A stretch of DNA of 42,123 nucleotides from assembly GCA_005799825.1 (NCBI GenBank), contig SYFT01000007.1:1-42123 (forward strand). Direction: 5' to 3'. The notes under the pieces are model-generated. The model had not been told where the DNA came from, ran no database searches, and worked only from the letters and a program-made list of their open reading frames with translations. The DNA comes from Acidobacteriota bacterium. Its GTDB lineage: Bacteria; Acidobacteriota; Vicinamibacteria; Vicinamibacterales; SCN-69-37. Below, piece by piece: positions 1 to 8,319 of the stretch (within the stretch, counting starts at the first letter, position 1; each line of letters opens with the position of its first letter). The position numbers were made by a program, and so were the translations under genes.

Positions 1-24
1 GCTACCAGGCTGCGCTACGCCCCG
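1..24 (-). tRNA. tRNA-Pro, 5' end only (cut by window edge)
   Basis: Read on the minus strand, the first 24 bases match the 5' end of bacterial tRNA-Pro. There is a 7-base acceptor strand CGGGGCG beginning with the C1 typical of tRNA-Pro, then U8 and A9, then the D-stem GCGC and the D-loop AGCCTGGTAGC. The anticodon, T-arm and 3' end lie outside the window, so the anticodon cannot be read and the isoacceptor is unknown. The D-loop wording is nearly identical to E. coli proL and proM, which makes proline much more likely than other tRNAs. Confidence 0.8.
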
Positions 25-35
25 ACCGAACCTCC

Positions 36-41
36 AGTGTA
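36..41 (-). promoter_or_regulatory. Candidate -10 box for tRNA-Pro
   Basis: The minus-strand hexamer TACACT lies 11 nt before the first base of the tRNA, leaving room for a short 5' leader. A hexamer 17 bp further upstream (CTGCAA) matches the -35 consensus only weakly. The assignment rests on position and a 4/6 or better match alone. Confidence 0.35.
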
Positions 42-130
42 CCCCGTTCGCGGCCTCATTGCAGAATCTCGGCCGGAAAGTCCGGGCAAGAGTGAACCGC
101 ACTACCACGTGAGACTTCTTCCGTGCGTTT

Positions 131-499
131 GTGACGAGCCGTCGCGATTTGGGGCTTCGGACAGGTGACCGCCCAGCAGGCGCGGTGCGTATGGGTGCCG
201 GTGCGATGAGCCTGGCCGTTCGTGTGGAAGCGCATGCAGCCGCCGCGGAGATGTTCGAGAATGCCACCGTGCGGGTTGCGACGTTGCGCCTCGGCGAAGC
301 AGCCGTAATCTGGTCCCAGACCGCACAGTTGGTGAGCAGCGCCGACCCACTGCGGTGGGCCGCGACGAGCGTGCTGGAGTTGGTGCGTCTCCCGCCAGAC
401 GACTACGTCATTCGCGTGACCCTCGAAGGCGCGGACGGCCGCGTGCTGGGGCCGCAGGCCCGCGTGCTGTCGCGGCCCGGCGCGCGCCTGCGGCCTTGA
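131..499 (+). CDS. Small hypothetical protein, possibly a C-terminal fragment
   Basis: A 122-codon open frame from GTG 131, or about 102 codons from ATG 191. No Shine-Dalgarno or signal peptide is visible. The last 45 residues (LELVRLPPDDYVIRVTL, then DGRVLGPQARVL) resemble the closing beta-sandwich strands of the secreted VWA-domain protein at 8320-10509, which ends with a similar LxPGxYxLxVxVTD pattern. It could be the surviving tail of such a gene or a free-standing small protein. It is divergent from tRNA-Pro and converges on the decarboxylase at 512. The frame is open and codon choice looks coding-like, but I do not recognise a family with certainty. Confidence 0.35.
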   Translation: MTSRRDLGLRTGDRPAGAVRMGAGAMSLAVRVEAHAAAAEMFENATVRVATLRLGEAAVIWSQTAQLVSSADPLRWAATSVLELVRLPPDDYVIRVTLEGADGRVLGPQARVLSRPGARLRP

Positions 500-511
500 G
501 ACCCAGGCGCG

Positions 512-1894
512 CTACGAGGTCGCGCAGCGAATAATCGCCGCGCCCGTCCGGTCGATGTCCGCTTCAGTCGTCGACCAGTTACTGAGGGCCACGCGTAGCG
601 CGGCCATGCCGTGCCAGGTGGTGCCGCTGGCCCAGCACGTGCCGTCGCGCTGGAGGCGGTCGATCATGGCGCGTGTGGCGGCATCGGGATCAGGTCTGGA
701 CGTGACGCGTACGAGCACCTGGTTCAGCGCCACGTCGTTGATAACCGCGAGATTCGAATCAGCTCGTAGCTGATTGGCCAAACGCGTGGCGAGCCGGCAG
801 CACCGTTCCACGAGATCGGCCACGCCCTGGCGTCCCATCGAGCGGAGCGCTGCGTACACGGGAATCGCCCGGCCCCGGCGCGATTCCTCGGGCACGAAGT
901 CGCGCGGGTCTCGTTCAGTCGCCGTCTCGACAATGTACGCAGCCGCCATCGTCATCGCCGCGCGATGTGAGGCGGTGTGGGCCGTAAAGACGAGGCCGCA
1001 GTCGTAGGGCACGTTGAGCCACTTGTGGGCGTCGGTGGCCACGGAATCAGCCCCGTTTATTCCGCGCACAAGGTACGCCAGCGCCGGACTGGCCGCGGCC
1101 CACAGGCCAAACGCGCCATCCACGTGCAGCCATGCGCCCCGGGTTTTCGCGGCATCGGCAATTGCTTCGATCGGGTCAAACGCTCCAGAATTTACATTGC
1201 CGGCCTGCGCGCAGACGATGCAGGGGCCAGAGCCGATGGAGAGGCTGTCGCGAAGGGCATCGGCCTGCATGCGGCCCTGGTCGTCGGTGGGGACGCGCCG
1301 CACTCGACCGGCGCCCAGACCCAGCATGCGAAGGGCATTGAAGATGGTGTAGTGCGACTCGTCTGACACCACGACGTCGATCGGTGGTGCGCCAAAGAGG
1401 CCCTGCGCCTCCACATCCCAGCCGGCCGCCGCAAGGACATGATGACGAGCGGTAGCCAGCGCCGTGAAGTTCGCGCCCTGGCATCCGGTGACAAACCCCG
1501 TACTCCAGTGTGCCGGGAGTCCCGCAAGCTCCTTCAGCCATCCGGCCGTGATGTCTTCGACAACCGCCACCAGCGGCGAGAGCACGTGCACGCCCGCGTT
1601 CTGATCCCAGGCAGACACGAGCCAGTCGGCTGCGGTGGCCGCCGGCACCGAGCCCCCGACGACGAAGCCGTGATAGCGCGGGCCTTGTGTGGCGACGGTG
1701 CCTCGCTCAGCGGCGTGGGCGAGGGCGTCGATGGTGGCGCCCTCTCGATCACCCGTGTCAGGCAGGGGGCCGCCCAGGGCAGCGCGAAGCTCATCGGCGG
1801 TCGCGGTGGCGCCGACGTGGCGGTCGGCAATGGTCTCCAGGTAGCGGGTGGCATGCGAAGCGGCGCGGTTCAGGAGTGCGGTGCGGTTGGTCAC
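512..1894 (-). CDS. PLP-dependent group II amino-acid decarboxylase family protein
   Basis: A 460-residue fold-type I PLP enzyme of the group II decarboxylase family (aromatic-L-amino-acid, glutamate and tyrosine decarboxylases). Lys291 in TDAHKWLN is the expected Schiff-base lysine. Asp259 in LHVDGAFG should contact the pyridine nitrogen and His181 in DESHYT should stack on the ring. The glycine-rich VTGCQGANFTAL stretch (about 135-146) fits the phosphate-binding region. Length matches the family (about 450-490). The substrate cannot be read from sequence; the aromatic decarboxylase branch is most likely. The start is GTG at 1894, overlapping the stop of the upstream metallohydrolase as GTGA, so the two are probably translationally coupled. 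The stop is TAG. No signal peptide is seen, so it should be cytoplasmic, unlike its operon partner. Confidence 0.85.
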   Translation of the reverse strand: MTNRTALLNRAASHATRYLETIADRHVGATATADELRAALGGPLPDTGDREGATIDALAHAAERGTVATQGPRYHGFVVGGSVPAATAADWLVSAWDQNAGVHVLSPLVAVVEDITAGWLKELAGLPAHWSTGFVTGCQGANFTALATARHHVLAAAGWDVEAQGLFGAPPIDVVVSDESHYTIFNALRMLGLGAGRVRRVPTDDQGRMQADALRDSLSIGSGPCIVCAQAGNVNSGAFDPIEAIADAAKTRGAWLHVDGAFGLWAAASPALAYLVRGINGADSVATDAHKWLNVPYDCGLVFTAHTASHRAAMTMAAAYIVETATERDPRDFVPEESRRGRAIPVYAALRSMGRQGVADLVERCCRLATRLANQLRADSNLAVINDVALNQVLVRVTSRPDPDAATRAMIDRLQRDGTCWASGTTWHGMAALRVALSNWSTTEADIDRTGAAIIRCATS

Positions 1895-4314
1895 CTCGCC
1901 AGCCTACTGTAGACCGCCCGCGCTTGATCAAGTTCGTGTGCGAACGCGTCCCGTTCGGCGCTGGTGCGCCAGGTACCACGAAGGGCGCGCACTTTGATCG
2001 CGTCCACCACCCCACCCAGGAACACCGCGTCGGCCTGCGAGACGAAACGCCGGCCGTTGTGTTCGACGTAGATGGGCGACGACTGCGCGAACACGTAACT
2101 GTCGCCCACATAAGAGTGAGGTCCACCGACAACCCTCGCCGCCACCCATCCTCCCTCGGGCAGGGACACCGTGCCCTTGAAAGCAGCGGCGAGGCCGCCG
2201 GCTGCCGGCGACACCCGGTGTGCGACCACGCCATTGGCGATGACCTCGAGCCGCTCGAACGGCGCAATAGAAATAGCCTCCGCGTTGATGTGAAGAGTGC
2301 CTGCCTGCGTGAGTACGGCGCCTGGTTCCTGTCCGTTCACGGTCAGCGTGACCAGAGGCGCGTTGGTACTGAATGTACGCCCGGCCTTGATGGCCGAGAG
2401 CCACGCCGGCACCGAAAGCGCGCCGTTCACCTTCGCGTACGTTCGCGCGGTGCCTGGAGGCGGGTCGCGCCACACATCCGGGAAGTTGTCCGTGCCTCCA
2501 GTGGCCGCAATGCGGAATCCGCAGTTGAGCAACCGGTAGTACATCTCCGCCGACGCAAGTTCGTCGGAATACACGCTGTTGACGTCGTAAAAGTCGCCCT
2601 TGCCGAGCGCCACGTCCACGGGAATCAGCGAGCCGGCCCACCCGTTCGGGGCGTCACTGCGATTCAGGTACGGATGCATGAAGCCGGCGATTCCGCCCTG
2701 GGCGCGCGCGTTGTCGAGGTACGGCACGTCACTAGCCACCTGCGCGTACGGCGTGTTCGGGGCACCGCCGACCAACGGCAGCTTGAACTGCTTGATGCCG
2801 AGCAAGCCGATGTGCCCGAGTGATCCGCGAAACTCCTCGGCGAACTGCAGAACGTGCGTGGAGGTGGATTCGCGAATCGGCTCGCCCGTCAGGTCCTGCC
2901 ACCGTCCCATAAGGCGCATGCCGTCCATGTGGATCAGCACGTTTGTCACGTGGAGGTCTTCGGCGAGTGACTGATCGAACAGCCACCGATGCGTCAAGCC
3001 GAAGCGGCCCTGGTGCAGGTCGTGGGCGTGGGTGTCGCCCGAATACCAGCCGCGCGCAGGCAGGTCGGACTGCCGGGCCAGTCGAAGTACTGCCTGTGCG
3101 GTGGCGCCCGCCGTGACCGTTACCCGGGTTGCGGCTGGGAGGTACTCCACACCGCGGATGGCCGTGATGGTCACAGGGCCCGCCGGTACCTGCACCTCGA
3201 ACTCGCCTGCGGTATGGAAGTAGTGCGTCTCGGTGGCCGACATGACCCGGGCGAATCCGTTGTCTGGCGCATAACTCCGGCCGTCGCTCGCCGTCACGGT
3301 GACGCGCGCAGGCATCGCAGTGTCACCGGAGCCCAGCACTTGAACGCGCACCCGGCCACTCGGCGTACGCATGCGGCGCGACGTGATCGTCACCGGCGTC
3401 CACGATGTTCGTGGGCCTCCCGGCATCGCAGCGGTGTAGAGGGTCATCGGACCGCTGTGGTTCGAGGTGAACGCCACCCGCGAGCCATCCGGACCCACGG
3501 CCGGTGAAAACTCGCCCATCGGATCGGACGTCACGACAAACGAATTGCCGCCGGCGGTGGCGATCATCGCGATGTCATTCGACTCCCGCTCGTCGGACCC
3601 GTAGACCAGCGCCTGTCCGTCGGGCGTCCAGCGTGGCCGCATCCGATATTCAGATTCCTCGTAGTGGAGCAGCGTGGGTTCGCCGCCTGCGAGTGGTTGT
3701 GTCCAGATGCCTCCGGTGCCGAGTTTATTGCGCACAGGTGCCACGAACGCGAGCGTGGCGCCGTCGGGTGAGACGGCCGGCTGAATCTGATCGCCCTGAC
3801 CCGTGGCGACCGGCGTGACTGCATCGTCCGCGAGACTGACGCGCAGGATGTCGAATCCGCGATTGCGGGAGCTCACGAACAGAATCGACTGCCCGTCGCG
3901 CGCCCACGCGGGCCCCAGGTCCACCGCCGCATCGCTCGCCAGCTGCCGAACCGGGCCTCCGTCGGCAGACACCACGCCAATCTCAAGGTTGCCCCCCACA
4001 TCCATCGTCAGCGCGAGGGACCGTCCGTCGGGGCTCCAGTCGGGTTCGAAGTGATAGGCCGGGCCCTGCGTCAACGCGATGGCCTCGCCGCCGCCTGCCG
4101 GCACCTTCCAGATATCGCCCTGCATCGAGAAGGCAATCCATCGGCCATCAGGACTCCACGCCGGTTCGGCGGGGCCGGTCGTCACCTCGGGGAACATGTG
4201 GCGCTCGATGCGATCGGAGAAGCCGAATCGATTCGGGCCGGCCAGGAGCGAACCGACCGCGAGTGTTACCATCGCGGCAATTCCCACACCGGTGATCACC
4301 ATGCGCTTGCCCAT
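1891..4314 (-). CDS. Secreted PD40 beta-propeller / CehA-McbA-type metallohydrolase
   Basis: An 807-residue exported protein. The start is ATG 4314, preceded by GAGGAGA (4321-4327); the open frame runs 71 codons further upstream but has no better start. Residues 1-26 form a signal peptide or anchor. Residues about 40-330 hold six or more PD40/TolB-like repeats (PAWSPDGRWIAF, PDWSPDGRSLAL, PRWTPDGQALVYGSDE). A small carboxypeptidase-regulatory-like beta domain (MPARVTVTASDG) follows. The C-terminal half is a PHP-superfamily CehA/McbA-like metallohydrolase: WYSGDTHAHD carries the first metal ligands, AGFMHPY and ATGGTDNFPD carry later ones. The family hydrolyses phosphoesters or carbamates, but the substrate here is unknown. 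It overlaps the decarboxylase downstream by 4 nt. Its first 14 nt overlap the start of the divergent cyclophilin gene. Confidence 0.82.
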   Translation of the reverse strand: MGKRMVITGVGIAAMVTLAVGSLLAGPNRFGFSDRIERHMFPEVTTGPAEPAWSPDGRWIAFSMQGDIWKVPAGGGEAIALTQGPAYHFEPDWSPDGRSLALTMDVGGNLEIGVVSADGGPVRQLASDAAVDLGPAWARDGQSILFVSSRNRGFDILRVSLADDAVTPVATGQGDQIQPAVSPDGATLAFVAPVRNKLGTGGIWTQPLAGGEPTLLHYEESEYRMRPRWTPDGQALVYGSDERESNDIAMIATAGGNSFVVTSDPMGEFSPAVGPDGSRVAFTSNHSGPMTLYTAAMPGGPRTSWTPVTITSRRMRTPSGRVRVQVLGSGDTAMPARVTVTASDGRSYAPDNGFARVMSATETHYFHTAGEFEVQVPAGPVTITAIRGVEYLPAATRVTVTAGATAQAVLRLARQSDLPARGWYSGDTHAHDLHQGRFGLTHRWLFDQSLAEDLHVTNVLIHMDGMRLMGRWQDLTGEPIRESTSTHVLQFAEEFRGSLGHIGLLGIKQFKLPLVGGAPNTPYAQVASDVPYLDNARAQGGIAGFMHPYLNRSDAPNGWAGSLIPVDVALGKGDFYDVNSVYSDELASAEMYYRLLNCGFRIAATGGTDNFPDVWRDPPPGTARTYAKVNGALSVPAWLSAIKAGRTFSTNAPLVTLTVNGQEPGAVLTQAGTLHINAEAISIAPFERLEVIANGVVAHRVSPAAGGLAAAFKGTVSLPEGGWVAARVVGGPHSYVGDSYVFAQSSPIYVEHNGRRFVSQADAVFLGGVVDAIKVRALRGTWRTSAERDAFAHELDQARAVYSRLAR

Positions 4315-4963
4315 CACACTTCTCCTCATAACAGTGGGCGCGGCACTTGCGCCTTCGGCGCCCGGCCAATCCACTGCCGATCGGGCCCGTCTGCTGACGC
4401 CGACCGACCCGGCGTTCACCGTTCCTGCGCCCGCCGTGTCGCGTGTGCGACTCGAGACCAGCAAGGGGCCGCTCGTCATCGAGGTCATTCGCGCCTGGGC
4501 ACCGCTTGGCGCCGACCGGTTCATCAATCTGGTCCGACACGGATACTACGACGATGTGAGGCTGTTTCGGGTACGGCCGGCGACGTGGGTGCAGTTCGGG
4601 ATCGCGGGTGAGCCGAAGGTGGCGCAGGCGTGGCGGCACGCGACGTTCCCTGATGATCCCGCAGGGCAGTCAAACGTCCGCGGCACGGTGGCGTTCGCTT
4701 TCGCCGTGCCGAATGGCCGAACCACGCAGGTGTTCATCAACCTCAGGGACAACGCGGCCACGCACGACAAGGAGCCGTTTGTGCCCTTCGGCCGTGTCGT
4801 GGAAGGGATCGAGGCTGCGGATGCGTTCTACTCGGGCTACGGCGAGGGCCTTGGCGGCATCCGCGCGGGGAAACAGGACGCGGGGTTCGCCGAAGGCAAC
4901 GTCTTTTTCGACCGGGAATTTCCGAGGCTCGATCGAATCAAGAGCGCGGTCGTGAATCGGTAG
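4301..4963 (+). CDS. Secreted cyclophilin-type peptidyl-prolyl isomerase
   Basis: A 220-residue cyclophilin-like PPIase. From ATG 4301 it has a classic signal peptide (MRLPITLLLITVGAALAPSA) cleaved near APGQS. The fold is recognisable from VRLETSKGPLVIEVIR, RFINLVRHGYYDDVRLFRV, WVQFGIAGEP, RGTVAFAFA, QVFINLRDN and FVPFGRVVEG. The Arg of the FHRV motif and the following Gln are kept (LFRV, VQFG), but the His is replaced. It probably assists folding of exported proteins. The open frame extends upstream to 4079, but that part is antisense to the metallohydrolase and lacks signal-peptide logic. The chosen ATG lies inside the first codons of the divergent gene. No good Shine-Dalgarno is visible; a 10-bp palindrome GGTGATCACC (4291-4300) directly precedes the ATG. 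Confidence 0.85.
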   Translation: MRLPITLLLITVGAALAPSAPGQSTADRARLLTPTDPAFTVPAPAVSRVRLETSKGPLVIEVIRAWAPLGADRFINLVRHGYYDDVRLFRVRPATWVQFGIAGEPKVAQAWRHATFPDDPAGQSNVRGTVAFAFAVPNGRTTQVFINLRDNAATHDKEPFVPFGRVVEGIEAADAFYSGYGEGLGGIRAGKQDAGFAEGNVFFDREFPRLDRIKSAVVNR

Positions 4964-4969
4964 TAAAAT
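4964..4969 (+). promoter_or_regulatory. -10 box TAAAAT, leaderless promoter of the DUF305 gene
   Basis: TAAAAT overlaps the end of the cyclophilin stop region and is followed by 7 nt and then ATG 4977. There is no Shine-Dalgarno in the 7-nt gap, so transcription would begin at or within a base or two of the start codon. No clear -35 hexamer is seen 16-18 bp upstream. The same geometry recurs at five other genes in the window. Confidence 0.45.
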
Positions 4970-4976
4970 CCATCGC

Positions 4977-5642
4977 ATGAAGACGACGAAGACAGTCAAG
5001 GTGTGCCTGGTCGCCGCCGCCGTCGTGGCGGTCGTCGCTCTTGCCGATCAGGCTTCGGCGCAGGTGCCGCCGGCACCGCCGGTACAGGTCGTGCAGCCCG
5101 GTGCGCCCGGGAAGCCGAGCCGCGAATTGGGCGAGTCTGAGCGGCCCAAAGCGGTGGCCTCTAAACACTCGCCCGCAGATACCAAGTTCATGCAGGGGAT
5201 GATCGGCCACCACGCACAGGCGGTGGAGATGGTGGACCTGCTCAAGACGCGCACCACGCGCGAGGACATGCGCATGCTGGGGATGCGCATCGAGGTGTCG
5301 CAGAACGACGAAATCAAGATGATGCGGCTGTGGCTGCAGGCGCGCGGCGAGACTGTCCCGAACGAGCATGCCCATCACATGCCGGGCGGGATGATGCCCA
5401 GCATGCTGACGCCTGAGGAAATGGATAGACTGCGCGCGGCCAAGGGCACGGAGTTCGATCGGTTGTTCCTTGAAGGTATGATCAGGCACCACGGCGGTGC
5501 CCTGGTCATGGTGCAGGAACTGCAGTCGTCGCCGGGCGCGATGCAGGAGGCTGAGATTCATGATTTTGCAACACACGTGGACGCTGACCAGCGGATGGAA
5601 ATTCTCCGCATGAACACCATGCTGAAGGGCATCAAGAAATGA
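4977..5642 (+). CDS. DUF305 domain protein, exported
   Basis: A 221-residue protein with a signal peptide (MKTTKTVKVCLVAAAVVAVV, cleaved near ASAQ) and a duplicated DUF305 helical-bundle fold. The two signature motifs are FMQGMIGHHAQAVEM (about 72-86) and FLEGMIRHHGGALVM (about 163-177), each with a His-His pair. The linker (ARGETVPNEHAHHMPGGMM) is rich in His and Met. DUF305 is related to the ferritin-like DUF4142 proteins and is often linked to metals, especially copper, but its biochemical role is not established. The His/Met-rich linker supports metal binding by inference. The stop overlaps the ATG of the next gene (ATGA at 5639-5642), so the DUF305 and LVIVD proteins are very likely made together and may act as a pair in the periplasm. 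Confidence 0.85.
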   Translation: MKTTKTVKVCLVAAAVVAVVALADQASAQVPPAPPVQVVQPGAPGKPSRELGESERPKAVASKHSPADTKFMQGMIGHHAQAVEMVDLLKTRTTREDMRMLGMRIEVSQNDEIKMMRLWLQARGETVPNEHAHHMPGGMMPSMLTPEEMDRLRAAKGTEFDRLFLEGMIRHHGGALVMVQELQSSPGAMQEAEIHDFATHVDADQRMEILRMNTMLKGIKK

Positions 5643-7420
5643 AAACGCAGTCGATCTGGATTGGATGTGTGGTGGCGGGCCTGTTTGTGTGGGCCGCCGA
5701 GGGTGGGGCGCAGCAAGTGCAGCAGCCGGGGCAGGACCCGCGCGTGGGCCTCAAGGCCGGCGCGACCGATGCCGGTGTGGCGGCGCGCAACATGGAACTG
5801 GTGGCGACCTTACCCAAGCCTCCGGGCTTCGGCGATGCGACCGGCACGGGCGGTCTGGCGTTCGCGAATTCGGACCTCGCCTTCAAGGGCGGCAACCTGT
5901 TCCTCGGTAGCTTTGCCGGGTTCAACTTCTACGACATCGAAGACCCGCGCAAGATTCGGCTGCGGACGTCGGTACCGTGCCCGGGCGGCCAAGGTGACCT
6001 GTCGGTGTTTGGCAACCTGCTCTTCATGTCGGTTGAGCAGGGTAACGGCCGCGTGGATTGCGGTACGCAGGGCGTCACCGGTGCGCCCGATGCTCCGAGC
6101 CTGGAGCGCTTCCGCGGCGTGCGCATCTTCGACATCACCGACATCAACAAGCCCGTCCAGGTGGCCGCCGTGCAGACGTGCCGTGGCTCACATACGCACT
6201 CGCTCGTACCAAACCCGAAAGACCCGTCGATGATTTACGTGTACGGGTCTGGCACCGGCGGCGTGCGGTCGGACAAGGAACTGGAAGGGTGCTCGTCGGG
6301 CGATCCGAACGCCGACCCGAATACGGCGCTCTTCAGCATCGATGTCATCGCGGTGCCGCTCAAGAACCCGGCTGCGGCGAAAATCGTCAGTCGTCCCCGC
6401 ATTTTTGCCGACACGCAGACGGGTGCCATTGCCGGGCTGTGGCCGGGCGGCGGACACGGCGAGGGTACACAGCGCACCTCAACTACGAACCAGTGCCACG
6501 ACATCACCGTGTACCCCGAACTGGGCCTCGCCGCCGGCGCGTGCTCGGGCAACGGCATCCTGCTCGACATTTCAGACCCGGTGAATCCGAAGCGCCTCAG
6601 CGAGGTCTCGGACATCAACTTCGCGTACTGGCACTCGGCCACGTTCAACAACGACGGCACCAAGGTCATCTTCACGGACGAGTGGGGCGGCGGCACGTCA
6701 CCGCGCTGCCGCGTGACTGACCTGCCGAGCTGGGGTGCCAACGCCATCTTCGAGATTCGCGACAAGAAGATGATCTTCCGCAGCTATTACAAGCTGCCCG
6801 CGGCGCAGACGGACTTCGAGAACTGCGTGGCGCACAACGGCTCGCTCATCCCAGTGCCCGGCCGCGACATCAAGGCGCAGGCCTGGTATCAGGGGGGCGT
6901 GTCGGTCTTCGACTTCACCGACGCCACCCGTCCGGTGGAGATTGCGTTCTTCGATCGCGGTCCGGTCTCCGCCGACAAGCTCGTGACGGCCGGCTACTGG
7001 TCCACGTACTGGTACAACGGCTTCATCTACGGGTCGGAAATTGCGCGTGGGGTGGACGTGTTTGAACTCAAGCCCAGCCAGTTCCTTTCCGAGAACGAGA
7101 TTGCCGCCGCGAAGCTCGTGCAGATGAATGAGTTCAACGCGCAGTCACAGCCCCAAATGGGATGGCCGCAAGTGCCGGTGGTGGCGCGCGCGTACATGGA
7201 TCAGCTGACGCGCAGCCAGAGCCTGAAGCCCGAACAGGCCACCGCGCTGAACGCAGCGCTGACATCTGTCGAGCGCGCCAGCGCGGCCGACCGCGCCGCC
7301 GCAGTCACGGCTCTTGAAGCGCTCCTGCCAGCCATCGAAAAGCAGGGCGGCTCGGCGAACCCCATCGACGCCGCTCGCTACCGCGCGATGGTGGCGACAA
7401 TCAGAGGCTTCGCGAAGTAG
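5639..7420 (+). CDS. LVIVD-repeat secreted beta-propeller-like protein
   Basis: A 593-residue exported protein with signal peptide (MKTQSIWIGCVVAGLFVWA, cleaved near GGAQ). The body carries LVIVD-type propeller repeats with 'xxFDITDxxKPxxV' blades: FYDIEDPRKIRLR, VRIFDITDINKPVQV, GILLDISDPVNPKRL and VSVFDFTDATRPVEI. A central HDITVYPELGLAAGACSGNG segment is typical of the family. The last 110 residues are alpha-helical and Ala-rich, with no propeller motifs. The family is extracytoplasmic and probably a binding or scaffold domain; no catalytic residues can be named. It is coupled to the DUF305 gene by a 4-nt overlap. The stop is TAG. The downstream end abuts the tail of the convergent PPK2 remnant. 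Confidence 0.85.
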   Translation: MKTQSIWIGCVVAGLFVWAAEGGAQQVQQPGQDPRVGLKAGATDAGVAARNMELVATLPKPPGFGDATGTGGLAFANSDLAFKGGNLFLGSFAGFNFYDIEDPRKIRLRTSVPCPGGQGDLSVFGNLLFMSVEQGNGRVDCGTQGVTGAPDAPSLERFRGVRIFDITDINKPVQVAAVQTCRGSHTHSLVPNPKDPSMIYVYGSGTGGVRSDKELEGCSSGDPNADPNTALFSIDVIAVPLKNPAAAKIVSRPRIFADTQTGAIAGLWPGGGHGEGTQRTSTTNQCHDITVYPELGLAAGACSGNGILLDISDPVNPKRLSEVSDINFAYWHSATFNNDGTKVIFTDEWGGGTSPRCRVTDLPSWGANAIFEIRDKKMIFRSYYKLPAAQTDFENCVAHNGSLIPVPGRDIKAQAWYQGGVSVFDFTDATRPVEIAFFDRGPVSADKLVTAGYWSTYWYNGFIYGSEIARGVDVFELKPSQFLSENEIAAAKLVQMNEFNAQSQPQMGWPQVPVVARAYMDQLTRSQSLKPEQATALNAALTSVERASAADRAAAVTALEALLPAIEKQGGSANPIDAARYRAMVATIRGFAK

Positions 7421-7433
7421 TCCAGGATCTACC

Positions 7434-8300
7434 GCTCGCTCTCAAGTCGTGGGCGAGCGGCCACGAGCGCTGGTTCTGGTCCGCGCTCACCATCGGGTAG
7501 TCAAGCGTCAGGCTCTCCCTCGTCTCGGTGATGATCGACGCAACGGCCGCGCGCATGAACCATTTGTTGTCGGCCGGGATGATGTGCCACGGCGCTCGGT
7601 CGGTGCTCGTGGATGTGAAGACGTCTTCGTACGCCTTCATGTAGTCCTTCTAAAAGCCATGCTCGGTCACGTCGCCATCTGAGAACTTCCAGTTGTTGCC
7701 CGGGTCTTTGATGCGCTCCAGGAAACGCTGCTTCTGCTCCTTCCTCGAGACATTCAGGAAGAACTGCAGCACCACGATGTCGTTTTCTACCAGGGAGCGC
7801 TCGAAGTGGTTGATGTGCGCAAAACGCTCCTGCCAGAGTGTTTGTCCAGCTTCATATCTTTCGGCAGTTGCTGGCCCTGAAGGATGGCCGGATGCACGCG
7901 CACGATCACCACTTCTTCGTAGTGTGAGCGGTTGTGGATGGCGATGCGCCCGCGCTCAGGCACCGCCTTCATGGCCCGCCAGAGCTACGTGTGGTTGCGT
8001 TCCTCCGCCGAGGGCGCCTTGAAGCTGAATACCTGGCAGCCCTGCGGATTGATCCTCGACATCACGTGCCTGATTGTGCCGTCCTTGACGGCTGCGTCCA
8101 TCGCCTGAAAGATGATGAGGATCGAGGAGGCGTCTGCGCATACAGACGGTCCTGCATCTTCGAGAGCTAAGCCACGCCCTCCTTGAGTCGTTCCTGCGCA
8201 TGCCCCTCATCCTTGAGGCCTCCGGTCTAATCCGCAGGATGGTCTTTGAGTCGAAAACTCTTGCCGCTGGTAATCGTGAGTCGCTTCGTGATCTTGCGCA
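7434..8300 (-). pseudogene. Decayed polyphosphate kinase 2 (PPK2) gene
   Basis: Translating the minus strand piecewise gives an almost complete PPK2: [134 protein letters not shown] and ASIITETRESL. The frame is broken by four in-frame TAG codons (at 8227-8229, 8167-8169, 7985-7987 and 7650-7652) and two frameshifts (near 8120-8140 and 7838-7845). The Walker A glycine is also changed: AVKDGT instead of AGKDGT. A working enzyme would transfer phosphate between polyphosphate and nucleotides. It follows the VWA gene directly (stop at 8320), so it probably once shared that transcript. End points are approximate. Confidence 0.85.
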
Positions 8301-8319
8301 GGTGTTTGATCCCGTTATC

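Noticed and set aside
1687-2823. Long open frame of 378 codons on the plus strand, antisense to the metallohydrolase
   Set aside because: It is a GC-rich shadow frame full of Arg/Pro/His with no domain, signal peptide or start signals; the opposite strand encodes clear motifs.
4291-4300. GGTGATCACC palindrome as an operator before the cyclophilin gene
   Set aside because: It is only 10 bp, lies inside the first codons of the divergent gene and has no second copy; chance is a sufficient explanation, so it is mentioned only in passing.
7434-8300. Possible amber (TAG) recoding, because all four in-frame stops of the PPK2 remnant are TAG and TAG also occurs in the kinase and TonB remnants
   Set aside because: Intact genes here end with TAG (decarboxylase, cyclophilin, LVIVD, PD40, rph, rlmN), the PPK2 frame also has two frameshifts, and the kinase remnant contains TAA and TGA as well. 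The TAGs replace different residues. Ordinary decay explains them.
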